Source: Stomoxys calcitrans
Lineage: Eukaryota; Arthropoda; Insecta; Diptera; Muscidae
NCBI RefSeq assembly: GCF_963082655.1
Contig: NC_081553.1
Span: 205,398,897-205,462,896, forward strand
Direction of reading: 5' to 3'
Length of the DNA stretch: 64,000 bases
A program made the position numbers and the translations under genes. The notes below the pieces were generated by a model that worked only from the letters and a program-made list of their open reading frames with translations, searched no databases and was not told the origin of the DNA. This document shows positions 10,482 through 20,786 of this stretch, one piece after another. The number at the start of each line of letters is the position of its first letter. Position 1 is the first letter of the stretch.

Positions 10482-12054
10482 TGTTCCATATAGACTCAAA
10501 AACGGCATAACCGATTTCTTTGAAATTTTCACAGATTGTGGGGAGTGGTCCGGAAGGAGCAAAAGGCTATATAATTTTTTGATATCGCATTGGGGGCGGA
10601 CCCTCCCCCTAACCCCAAAAGTACCAGCCAAAAATAAAAGTGGACCGATTGGGACGATATGGGACTTAAATTAAAGGTATTTAAGAGTAAAGTACAAATT
10701 CCATATTAAAAATTGGGTCCAAGTAATTGGGGGGCCGCATCGACCCCAAAAACCCCCCAAAATAGGTTTATTGGACGATAATGACAAAACGGGAATCGAA
10801 TGAAAGGTATTCGGGAGTAGATTACGAATATGATCAGGATGGAGCAATAGGTTATATAAGGTTTTAATATTGCAAGGGGGCGGATCCTCTCCCTTACCCC
10901 CCCAAAGTACCACCCAAAACTAAAAGTGGACCTATTGGGACAATATGGGATTCAAATGAAAGGTATTCAAGAGTAGAGTACGATTTCCATATTAAAAATT
11001 GAGTCCAAGTAATTGGGGTGTCGCCCAAGCCCCAAAAACCCTTAAAATAGGTTTATTTGACGATCATGATAATATGAGACTCAAATGAAAGGTATTCGGG
11101 AGTAGATTACGAATATGGTCAGGGAGTAGCAATAGACTCTATAATTTATTGATGACGGAAGGGGGCGGACCCTCCACCATTACCCCAAAAACACCATCAA
11201 AAATCAAAAGTGGACCGATAAGGACAATATGGGTATCAAATGAAAAGTATGCGGGAGAAGATAACGAATCTGGCATACAAATTCATGTCGAAGTATAGAG
11301 GGCCACCCCACTCCGACAAAAACTCCCAAAATGGGCACATTAGCCCATCACGGATATATGGGACTCGGTTTGTTTGTTCCGTATAGACTGAAAAAGAGCA
11401 GAACCGATTTTCTCGAAATATTCGCATATTGTGAAGGTTGGTCTGGAAGGAAACATAGGCTATATAATTTTTCGAAATCGGAAGGGTAACGGACCTTCCC
11501 CCTTATGCCAAAAACTCAATCCAAAATCAAAAGGGACGATATAGGTATCAAATGAAAGGGATTGGAAAGTAGAATACGAATATGTTATTGAAATTTACGT
11601 GTAAGAGCCCAACGGGCCGCCACAACCCCAAAACTCCCCCTAACAACAGGGGGTCACGCCGACCCTTAAAAACGCCATTAGACCCATTATGACTATATGA
11701 TATTTGGCTGAACCGCAAAACTCCCCCAAAGAGATATATTGGACGTTTATTTCAATATAGGGCTCAATGAAAGGTATTCGGGAGTGGATTTCGAATCTGG
11801 CATACAAAATCAGATCGAAGTATAGGGGGTCACGTCAACCCTCAAAAACGCCATTAGACCCATTATGACTATACGATACTTTGCTGAACGGATTTTCTTA
11901 AAATTTTAAAAGATTGTGTACGATTGTATTTATTGTATAAAATTTTTAGATTTCAGGTGGAGGCGGACCCACCCTCTTACCCCAAAAACGCCAGCCAAAT
12001 CCGAAAGTGGTCCGATGGGCATAATAAGGGTATGAAATGAAAGGTATTGGAGAC
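10482..12054 (+). mobile_element. Family G array element, right end lost
   Basis: The leader (tagactcaaaaacggc, accgatttctttgaaatttt, cacagattgtgg) is followed by repeated blocks. Each has a G/C-rich ggggcggaccctcccc stretch, then accgattgggacgatatggg, aaatgaaaggtattcgggag and tagattacgaat, and a ccccaaaaacccc stretch. Unit spacing is roughly 130-160 bp but irregular. Related blocks recur at 30.1, 50.5, 53.9 and 62.1 kb. No coding capacity is evident. It is cut by LINE-B at about 12054. Confidence 0.8.
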
Positions 12055-13436
12055 CAGAAAACGTATATTTTTTACCAAGGATTCTTCTCTCAAACACTCC
12101 AAGTAGCGCCTGATCTGCTTTCGCAAGTACACATGCTTCGGAGCCATACAACAGCATGGGTAGTAGCATTGTCTCGTATAGAATATTTTCTTTTCTCGAG
12201 AGGTGTCTTTGCTAATCATATGCTTGCTTAATTCAAAGTGGCATCTCTTAGCCAATATTATACTTCGTTTTATTTTAAAACTGGAGTCATTTGTTACGGT
12301 TATGTCGCTGCCGAGGTATATAAAGTTGATGACCATCTCAGCTCCCAACATTTTCTTTATCTGCTTGGGCTTACAATGCTTTATGGGTGTTGATATCATC
12401 CACTTAGTCTTATCTCCATTTACTGTCAAACCCACTATCGTTGATTCTCTTTCGATTCTTTCAAGGGCTTTAATTGTTTCCTTCCGTGACAAAACCATAA
12501 TATCGATGTCATCGACATAACGAGTAGCGTAAATTTTATATATTTTCTGTTGAGTAGTGTGCCATGCCTATTCACACCTGCTTCTCGTTTAATCTTCTTC
12601 AGCAGGATATTAAAGAGATCACTATATAGGCTGTCTCTCTGTCTGAAACATTGTTTGGTTTATGGTCTATGGTGGATTTACCAAATCTAGACATTAATGT
12701 TTAACACAGCACGCTTGATAGTATCTGCTATGCGATGGAGAGTTGATGTATTATTCTGTAGTTGCCATATATCGCCTGGTTCCCTTTCTTGTGTTCGAGA
12801 CATAGTATGCTAAGGTTCCACTCATCGGGTATGCGTTCTTCTAGCCAGACTACGCAGATAAGCCGATACATACGCCTTATCAGCGTGTCGCCTCCGGTCT
12901 TAAATAGTTCAGCGGGTAATCCGTCGGCTTCAGCTGCCTTGTTGTTCTTCAGCCGGCTCACAGCAACTTGGACCTCATTCTGACTAGAAGGTAAATATTC
13001 TTCGCCGCCAACGTCGGATACTAGCAGTTGGATAAAATGGTCTTTCCGTATCCTCAGCATGCTATCTGTGTTAGTTACCAGATATCCTTCTTTGTCTCTG
13101 CAGGATGATATGCCTGTACCATAGTCATCGGTTTGATGTTTTAATCTTTGGTAGAACTTCCATACTTCATTCCGGCTTCTGAATATCTCGATTCGCTCAC
13201 ACTCACGTCTTTCCATTTCCTCCTTCTTGCGAAAAGGCTTTTAGTTTTCCCCTTTTCTCCAAATACCTCTCCTTAGCCTGACGCGTTGCTACTTACTGTA
13301 ATGTTGCTCTGTATTCCATATTTTTGGCTTCAGTAGCTTTTTGACACTCTTGGACGTACCATACCTATCCGAACAGAAAGTGTTTTCTTCAAGCCATTGC
13401 GTCAACAGAGTGGAATATGCCGTTGCCATAACAGAA
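12055..13436 (-). pseudogene. LINE-B non-LTR reverse transcriptase remnant
   Basis: Minus-strand reading, 5' to 3': RT fingers (AVSRLKNNKAAEADGLPAEL; IPDEWNLSILC; a decayed NYRGISLL near 12745), QRDSLYSDLFNILLKKIK (about 12650-12600), the active site ATRYVDDIDIMVLSRK (about 12533-12486), VNGDKTKWM, YLGSDITVTN, and a thumb/tail segment (LLPMLLYGSEA, LLGVFERRIL) down to about 12055. At least two frameshifts separate these (one just before YVDD, one before LLYGSEA), with several stops. RT motif order is intact but the gene is dead. It differs from LINE-A (YVDD rather than YADD; no RNase H seen). The same family occurs at 33.0-33.8 and 57.7 kb. Confidence 0.88.
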
Positions 13437-13439
13437 ACA

Positions 13440-13490
13440 TAAAAAAAAGTAAAAGAGTGCTAAGTTCGGTCGGTACCGAATTTTGAGCCT
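13440..13490 (-). mobile_element. DL2-type 3' hairpin end, solo relic
   Basis: The sequence aaaagagtgctaagttcggt followed by a decayed partner arm (accgaattttgagcc) matches the DL2 hairpin end. Nothing of the element body follows. Confidence 0.6.
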
Positions 13491-14159
13491 TACCTAACCC
13501 CGCTGATTTCCAAGACTGACGATTGATGGCTACAACTTTAGATATTTAGACACAAACTAGCTTATTGTCTGAAAAATATTTAAAAAGTTCATTGACAGAA
13601 CAAATGGTTCTGTTTTCTTGTAAAACATTTTTATTTTTATTAACTTTTGATATTATCTCTCGCCCTAGAACGCTTATAAAGGTATACACTATTTGATTCA
13701 TAATGGGTTTCAAGGACAACATCTTCTTCAATGGCTCCTGCAATATCCATCATCTGATTTGGTAGCAAATGCTAAATGTTTTGGAAAAAGCTAATAAATC
13801 TCTTTTTGATATATACGTTCATTATTCCAAAGCTGTCCCCGGTGACAACAACCTATCATCTCACCACTCGCTGCCGCACCAAACATTGTTTGCAATATCC
13901 CACCTACTTTCATTGTGAGCCTTGGCCACTTCAAGAACAAACCCAAGTTAACATTCAACTAGGCAAATATGAATCCATAGCCAATGAATGGTGTTGCCAA
14001 GGTCTACAAATTTGAGTTTCAAAAAAAAAAAAAAAAATTTTTTTAAAATCAATTTTTCAGAACATTTTTCTAAAATTATATTTTTGCATTATTAACATTT
14101 AACTTAAAAAGAGAAATACTTTAAAACCCTATTTTTATTTTATTTTTTTAGGAATAAGT
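13491..14159. other. Unassigned DNA with an A/T homopolymer
   Basis: Open frames of 60-80 codons exist on both strands but show no recognisable domain. A run of A then T lies at about 14018-14044. I cannot support a gene. Confidence 0.3.
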
Positions 14160-14605
14160 ACAAGGTTGCCTCCTTGGGAGTTTAAAATGTTCCATTAACT
14201 GAAAGCGCAAAATACTGAATAAAAAATTAAACTCAAATACAACATTTTGGAAGGGGAGACAAAAGCAACCTTTGACTTATGTACCTGCAGCAGAGCCATT
14301 CTAAATCGCTTATCTCATACTTGGTGTATTCTGCAGTTGTCAGACCTATAATATTATATAGTGCTGTGGTCTGTTGGATGGCGCTCCAAAAATCAACCAT
14401 CTGTGCAATACAGAGCAGAAACTAAAAGATGGCCTGTTTAAGCATTACAACAGCATTGAGGATGGCACAATCTGATGCACTTAATGCCTCTGAACATTGT
14501 GGCTGCCTTGAGCATAAGAGAGCTATGGTCTAGCTCCAGTTGTAATATATTTAACGGCTAGCCTACCCCAAAAGTTGAGTTTACTCATAGGCCTGTCCAA
14601 GAGGA
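14160..14605 (+). pseudogene. LINE-A fragment, strongly decayed RT C-terminus
   Basis: It aligns by eye to 1400-1900 of the first LINE-A copy: gcgcaaaatac, aacattttggaa, gtattctgcagttgtcagac and tggatggcgctccaaaaatc are shared. Many indels remove any frame. It ends next to a complete DL2 element. Confidence 0.65.
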
Positions 14606-14611
14606 AAAGTA

Positions 14612-16264
14612 AACAAGTAAAAGCGTGCTAAGTTCGGCCGGGCCGAATCTTATATACCCTCCACCATGGATCGCATTTGTCGACTTCTTTTCCCAGCATC
14701 TCTTCTTAGGCAAAAAAGGATATAAGAAAAGAGTTGCTCTACTATTAAAACGATATCAAGATATGGTCCGGTTCGGACCACAATTAAATTATATGTTGGA
14801 GACCTGTGTAAAATTTCAGCCAATTCGTATAAGAATTGCGCCCATTGGGGCTCACGAAGTAAAGTTGAGAGAACGATTTATATGGGATCTGTATCGGGCT
14901 ATAGACCGATTCAGACCATAATAAACACGTTTGTTGATGGTCACGAGAGGATCCATCGTACAAAATTTCGGGCATATCGGATAATAATAGGGGTCAAGAA
15001 GTCAAGATCCCAGATCGGTTTATATGGCAGCTATATCAGCTTATGAACCGATTTGAACCTTATTTGACACAGTTGTTGAAAGTAAAAATAAAATACGTCA
15101 TGCAAAATTTCAGCCAAATCGGATAGGAATTGCGCCCTCTAGAAGCTCAAGAAGTCAAATCCCCAGATCTGTTTATATGACAGCTATATCAGGTTATGGA
15201 CCGATTTCAACCATACTTGTCACAGTTGTTGGATATCATAACGAAATACTTCGTGCAAAAATTCATTGAAATCGGATAAGAATTGTGCCCTCTAGAGGCT
15301 CAAGAAGTCAAGACCCAAGATCGGTTTATATGGCAGCTATATCAGGTTATGGACCGCTTTGAACCATACTTGGCACAGTTGTTGGATATAATAACAAAAC
15401 ACGTCGTGCAAAATTTCATTTCAATCGGATAAGAACTGCGCACTCTAGAGGCTCAAGAAGTCAAGAACCAAGATCGGTTTATATGGCAGCTATATCAGGT
15501 TATGAACCGATTTGAACCATACTTGGCACAGTTGTTGGATATTATAACAAAACACATCGTGCAAAATTTCATTCTGATCGGATAAGAATTGCGCACGCTA
15601 GCGGCTCTAGAAGTCAAGACCCAAGATCGGTTTATATGGCAGCTATATCAGGTTATGGACCGATTTGAACCATACTTGGCACAGTTGTTGGATATCATAG
15701 CAAAACACGTCATGCAAAATTTCGTTCCAATAGGATAAGAATTGCGCACTCTAGAGGCTCAAGAAGTCAAGACCCAAGATCGGCTTATATGGCAGCTATA
15801 TCAGGTTATGAACCGATTTGAACCATACTTGGTACAGTTGTTGGATATCATAGCAAAACACGTCGTGCAAAATTTCATCCCAATCGGATAAGAATTGCGC
15901 ACTCTAGAGGCTCAAGAAGTCAAGACCCAAGATCGGTTTATATGACAGCTATATCAAAACATAGACCGATATGGCCCATTTACAATACCAACCGACCTAC
16001 ACTAATACGAAGTATTTGTGCAAAATTTCAAGCGGCTAGCTTTACTCCTTCGGAAGTTAGCGTGCTTTCGACAGACAGACGGACGGACGGACGGACAGAC
16101 GGACGGACGGACGGACAGACGGACGGACATGGCTAGATCGACATAAAATGTCACGACGATCAAGAATATATATACTTTATGGGGTCTCAGACGAATATTT
16201 CGAGTAGTTACAAACAGAATGACGAAATTAGTATACCCCCCATCTTACGGTGGAGGGTATAAAA
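14612..16264 (-). mobile_element. DL2 DINE-like element, complete
   Basis: The hairpin end is at 14612 (aacaagtaaaagcgtgctaa, ggccgggccgaatc, ataccctccaccatgg). Then come a ~330 bp leader, about seven units of ~154 bp (gatcggtttatatggcagct at spacings near 154-156; aagaagtcaagacccaagat; acttggcacagttgttgga), the GGAC/GACA tract at 16071-16131, the cgatcaagaatatatatact core and the TATACCC end in reverse at 16230-16264 (catcttacggtggagggtat). Units near the middle are more alike than the outer ones. It is non-coding and about 1.65 kb, matching the oppositely oriented copy at 31.1-32.7 kb. Confidence 0.93.
16071..16131 (-). repeat. (GTCY)n tract of the DL2 element
   Basis: About fourteen tetranucleotides, GGAC alternating with GACA, next to acatggctagatcgac. 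This is the longest such tract in the window. A (GTCY)n tract beside this core is the hallmark of mini-me/DINE-1 elements. Confidence 0.92.
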
Positions 16265-16283
16265 TGGTAAACTAGATTGTGAA

Positions 16284-17203
16284 AAATAAAGGCTGATTTT
16301 TGAAGAGCTTTAGGAAATTTTTTCAAAAAAAATCACTCAAAATTCAGAAAATCCATGAAATCTTATTTCAATTCTAAGTCCATATAATTTCATGTTTGAA
16401 GATTATATCATGCAAATGTTGACAGTGACTGAATCTCAAATGGTCCATCCGCTTAGTCGCATTTTGGCATACTCTTTGCAACATTTCGGCTGGTATCTCA
16501 CGAACAAGGGCTTCAATGTTGTCTGCCAATGCGAGAATTGAAGCGGGCTTGTCTGTATAGACATGAGCCTTAACATAGCCCCACAAAAAATAGTCTAAAG
16601 GCATTAAATCGCACTCTCTAGACGGCCAATTGACCGGTCCCGAATGTAAAATAAAATGTTCACCGAACTCACCTCTCAATAAGTCCATAGTAACGCGTGC
16701 TGTGTGGCTTGTGGCACTGTCTTGTTGAACACATATGATGTGCAAGTTAAGCTCTGGCATTTTGGGGGAAAAAATGGGGGATATCATCTTACGCTAGCGC
16801 TCACCATTCACAGTCATGCTAAGATTCGCATCATCTTTGAAGAAGTACGGTCCAATGATGCCACCAGCCTATAAACCGCGCCAAACTGTGACTTTTTCTG
16901 GATTCATTGGTAGCTTTTGCAATGCTTCTGACTGATCTTCACTCAAAAATCGACAATTCTGCTTATTTACGTACCCATGCAACCAAAAATGAGCTTCGTC
17001 GTTGAAAACAATTTGAGCACGAAGAACTTTCTTAACAGAGTACGCGTTTTGAAAATAAAATTCAATAATTTGCAAGCATTGTTCGTTTGTAAGACTATTC
17101 ATGGTTAAATTATAAACCAAACTGAAGATGTTTGACAGTGAAACAAAACACGAAACGTGCATGATCTTTATGTTGCCAAAAACACAATAGCTAAAAAATC
17201 AAC
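16284..17203 (-). pseudogene. Tc1/mariner transposase remnant, DD41D type
   Basis: The minus-strand protein starts with a helix-turn-helix beginning (MNSLTNEQCLQIIEFYFQ). It jumps after KKVLRA straight to QIVFNDEAHFWLHGYVNKQN, which holds the first catalytic Asp. After a stop it continues with QQDSATSHTARVTMDLL (second Asp), GPVNWPSRECDLMPLDYFLW (third Asp) and a C-terminus ending LHDIIFKHE. I count 41 residues between QQD and the D of PLDYF, which fits the DD41D (rosa-like) group. About 110 residues of DNA-binding domain are deleted and a stop follows TVWRGL, so it is non-functional. Short terminal repeats are visible (aaggctgattttt at left; aaaaatcaacca at right). Confidence 0.87.
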
Positions 17204-18393
17204 CATTATATTAATTAAATGCCTGAACACTGATTTGACCCAAAGGTGGCAACAGGGAGATGTCGTGATATCAAAAACAAGTAAAAAGGCGTTTTGTTAT
17301 ACCCACCACCTCGGGTATATATTAAGAACACCTCTTGTCATAATCCGGTGAAAAATGCATAATTTATGCGCACATAGCAGCTACATCGAAATATGGTCCG
17401 ATATGGACCAAATTCGGCACGAACATTGAGTGGTCTAATAAGTACAAGTCATTGTTCAATTTAGTAGAAAAAAATATTGGTCTTTTTGGCTGGCATATCC
17501 AAATATAGGGCGATCTGAGCCACGGAACGTAAAAAAGCCTACCATAAGTCACTGTGTCAAATTTCAGAGAAATCGGATTATAAATGCGCCTTTAATGGGA
17601 CCAAAACCTTAAATCGAGAGATTGGCCCATATGTCCCAAATTTGGAAGATATCAGACCATTAATGCACATTTTATGAGCCCAAGAGATTAAATAGGGAGA
17701 TCGGTCTATATGGAACTATATCCAAATCTGAACCGATCTGAACATAATTGAAGTATAATGTCAAGTGGCCTAACACAACTCATTGTCCCGCCCCCCCCCC
17801 CTCCAGATATCAAAAAAATGTGGTACCCTATTTTCACCACGGGATCCTTATGAACCATCTGTGAAAATTTCAAGGAAATCGGAAATTTTGGTCGAAATGT
17901 TTTATGTGACGTTCCAATACGGGTGCAAAATTCCATTATGGACTTTTAAGCCTTTAGTAGCCACAATTTTGGTCCGATTTATACAAACTATGCCATATGA
18001 TGTTCTATATGGCTTCCAAATATGAGTGCAAAATTTCATCAAAAATCGATACAGATTTAGATATAGCTCCCATTTATATCTAAGATCCGATATGGCCTTT
18101 TAAAGCTGTAGAAACCAAAATGTTGGCCCTATCGTTACGGTGAGGCCGTTTTGTTAGGGTGAGGTGTTTTATTCCATCAAAATCGGTCCAGATTTCGAAA
18201 TAGCTCCATATATATTTTTCATCCGATATGGCTCATTAAGGCTGTAGTAGCCAAATTTAAGGTACTATCGGAAGAAAATCTTACAAGGTACATTGAAGGT
18301 ACATTGAATTGAGGTACATTGAATTGAGAGATCAGTATATATGGCAGCTATATCCAAATATGAACAGATCTGAGCCAAATTAAAGAGGTATGT

Positions 18394-18735
18394 CGAAAAG
18401 CCTAGCACAACTCACTATTCAAAATTTCGAAGATATCGGACTTTTTATGGGCTCAAGAGATTAAATCGAGAGATCGGTCTATATGGCAGCTATATTCAAA
18501 TCTGGACCGGTCTGATCCAAATTGCGGAAAGATATCGAAGGGCCTAACACAATACACTGTATCTCGAAAAGCCTAGCACAACTCACTATTCAAAATTTCG
18601 AAGACATCGGACTTTTTATGGGCTCAAGAGATTAAATCGAGAGATCGGTCTATATGGCAGCTATATTCAAATCTGGACCGGTCTGATCCAAATTGCGGAA
18701 AGATATCGAAGGGCCTAACACAATACACTGTCCCA
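18394..18735. repeat. 171 bp tandem duplication within the DL1 array
   Basis: The block from cgaaaagcctagcacaactc to cacaatacactgt occurs twice (about 18394 and 18565), nearly identical. The first copy ends in a short join (atct) rather than the normal unit boundary, so the event cut across unit boundaries. Confidence 0.85.
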
Positions 18736-18963
18736 AATTTCGGCGAAATCGGACGTCGTCTTTTATGTGCCCAATTCCTTAAATCGAGATAGCGCTCTAT
18801 ATGCCAGCTATATCCAAATCTGGACCGTTCTGGACCAAATTGCAGGAGGATGTCGAAGGGCCTAACGCAACACACTGTCCCAAATTTCATCAAAATCGGA
18901 CAATAAATGCTCCTTTTATGGACGCAAGACATAAAATCGAGAGATCGGTGTATATGGCAGCTA

Positions 18964-19570
18964 AAGGGTGATTTTTTTGAGGTTAGGATTTTCATGCATT
19001 AGTATTTGACAGATCACGTGGGATTTCAGACATGGTGTCAAAGAGAAAGATGCTCAGTATGCTTTGACATTTCATCATGAATAGACTTACTAACGAGCAA
19101 CGCTTGCAAATCATTGAATTTTATTACCAAAATCAGTGTTCGGTTCGAAATGTGTTCAAATTTTGACAAATTTTGTTCAGCGATGAGGCTCATTTCTGGT
19201 TGAATGGCTACGTAAATAAGCAAAATTTCCGCATTTGGAGTGAAGAGCAACCAGAAGCCGTTCAAGAACTGCCCATGCATCCCGAAAAATGCACTGTTTG
19301 GTGTGGTTTGTACGCTGGTGGAATCATTGGACCGTATTTTTTCAAAGATGCTGTTGGACGCAACGTTACGGTGAATGAACACATTTCGAACCGAACACTG
19401 ATTTTGGTAATAAAATTCAATGATTTGCAAGCGTTGCTCCTTAGTAAGTCTATTCATGATGAAATGTCAAAGCATACTGAGCATCTTTCTCTTTGACACC
19501 ATGTCTGAAATCCCACGTGATCTGTCAAATACTAATGCATGAAAATCCTAACCTCAAAAAAATCACCCTT
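18964..19570 (+). mobile_element. Fold-back Tc1/mariner derivative, copy 1
   Basis: The arms are 195 bp inverted repeats (18964-19158 and 19376-19570) starting aagggtgatttttttgaggt, with one or very few mismatches (ttactaacgagc against ttactaaggagc). Each arm carries the TIR and about the first 27 codons of a transposase (MNRLT.EQRLQIIEFYYQ). The ~217 bp loop encodes the part around the first catalytic Asp (FSDEAHFWLNGYVNKQN through TVWCGLYAGGIIGPYFFKDA to RNVTVNE). It has a TA target duplication at 18962-18963 and 19571-19572; removing the element restores the normal array sequence gcagctatatcc. It cannot encode a working enzyme and must rely on one supplied in trans. Confidence 0.93.
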
Positions 19571-20002
19571 TATATCCAAATCTGGAGTGATCTGGGCCAA
19601 ATTAAAGGATGTTGAAGGGCCTAACACAACTCACACTCCCAAATTTCAGCAAAATCGGATATGGAATGTGGCTTTTATGGGACTATGACCCTAAATCGGC
19701 GGATCGGTCTATACGTGCGCTTTATCAAGATAGAGTCTGATATAGCCCATCTTTGTACTTAACCTGCTTATGGACTAAAAAAGAATCCGAGCAAAATTTC
19801 AGCTCAATATCTCTAGTTTTAAAGACTGTAGCGTGATTTCAACAGACAGACGGACGGACAGATCGACGGACTTGGCTAGATCGTCTAAGATTTTTACGAC
19901 TATCAAGAATATATATACTTTATAGGGGTCGGAAGTGGATATTTCGTAGTGTTGCAAAGGGAATGACAAAATGAATATATCCCCATCCTTCGGGGTGGGC
20001 AT

Positions 20003-20311
20003 AACAATTAAAAACGTGCTAAGTTTTACTGGGCCGAATCTTCTATACACCATGGATCGATTTTGTCGGGTTCTTTGCTCAGTATCTCTTTATGGGCAAA
20101 CAAAGGATAATGGATAAATTGGATAAAATTGCCATGCTAATTGAGCCATATCAGGTTATGAACCGATTTGAATCATACTTGGTTTGGATGATGGAGACCA
20201 TAGTAGAAGTCATTGTGCAAAATTTCATCCAAATCGGAAAAGACTTGCGTCCTATAGAAGCTCAAGAGTTCATATCGGGAGATCGGTTTATATGGAATTT
20301 ATATCAGACTT
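20003..20311 (-). mobile_element. DL2 hairpin end and leader, truncated
   Basis: It begins aacaattaaaaacgtgctaa with a decayed hairpin (ttttactgggccgaatc), then caccatggatcgattttgtc, a leader and one array unit ending tatggaatttatatcagact. The body and TATACCC end are missing. It lies directly after the 5' end of the preceding DL1 element in the same orientation. Confidence 0.75.
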
Positions 20312-20312
20312 G

Positions 20313-20430
20313 CTGACCCGGGCCCGCTCCGCTGCGCCTTCTTTTACTTTATATGGAACAAAAGTTTCCTTGGAATATTCATTTTCGACAATTAAAGACC
20401 TTTTAGTGAAATACCATGCTACGAAAATAT
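20313..20430 (-). repeat. Solo copy of the family G terminal segment
   Basis: It starts gggcccgctccgctgcgcc at 20320, then ttctttta.tttatatggaa, caaaagtttccttggaat, attttcgacaatt.aag and tacgaaaatat. The reverse complement at 54886-55016 shares nearly all of it and there forms the end of a family G element. MITE-W follows at the TA after tacgaaaa. Confidence 0.7.
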
Positions 20431-20626
20431 TGGGTTGCCCAAAAAGTAATTGCGGATTTTTCATATAGTCGGCGTTGACAAATTTTTTCACAGCTTGTGA
20501 CTCTGTAATTGCACTCTTTCTTCTGTCAGTTATCAGCTGTTACTTTTAGCTTGCTTTAAAAAAAAGTGTAAAAAAGTACATTTGATTAAAGTTCATTCTA
20601 AGCTTTTTAAAAATCCGCAATTAGGT
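20431..20626 (+). mobile_element. MITE-W, right terminus damaged
   Basis: The left TIR is intact (tgggttgcccaaaaagtaat). The body carries catatagtcggcgttgac and gtcagttatcagctgttact. The right side is shortened (gctttttaaaaatccgcaat) and runs into taggttgcggatagg instead of the full TIR. Confidence 0.85.
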
Positions 20627-20639
20627 TGCGGATAGGTTC

Positions 20640-20786
20640 TGATCGATGTTTCAATAGGTGTGTTAAATTAAAGTATGACTAGATTTTAGCATAGTTGCTG
20701 TGTAGTAAAGTAGGACGTAGATTCTGTAGTGTAGGTTACTATATAGTCGGCTACGTCCGACTTTTGGCTTTCCTTACTGTTATTTT
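20640..20786 (+). mobile_element. DL3 3' end, solo relic
   Basis: It contains agtgtaggttactatatagt, the hairpin-like cggctacgtccgacttttgg and ctttccttactgtt, which match in reverse the DL3 hairpin end at 52463. The segment gactagattttagc matches the DL3 leader. Confidence 0.75.

Larger units (their letters stand above)
17277..20002 (-). mobile_element. DL1 DINE-like element with fold-back insertion
   Basis: The hairpin end is decayed (aacaagtaaaaaggcgtttt then tatacccaccacctcgg). It has a leader, a first array block, a stretch of different units at about 17800-18290 (gtaccctattttcaccac; ccgatatggccttttaaagc) that resemble DL3 units, then standard DL1 units. The core has gacagacggacggac at 19845-19859, and the reversed TATACCC end (atccttcggggtgggcataa) lies near 19985-20002. 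A fold-back transposon occupies 18964-19570. The mixed array suggests recombination or insertion between subfamilies. The 5' end touches the hairpin end of the next DL2 element. Confidence 0.85.

Noticed and set aside
10393..10674. Frame starting with repeated Cys-Leu-Phe-Val
   Set aside because: Translation of the (TTTG)n tract and the family G leader.
16071..16131. Possible regulatory GGAC-repeat element
   Set aside because: It is the (GTCY)n tract that all DINE-like elements carry next to their core.
19173..19496. Apparent 107-residue transposase-like protein
   Set aside because: The frame runs from the fold-back loop into the reversed arm; the second half is antisense of the N-terminus, so it is not a real protein.
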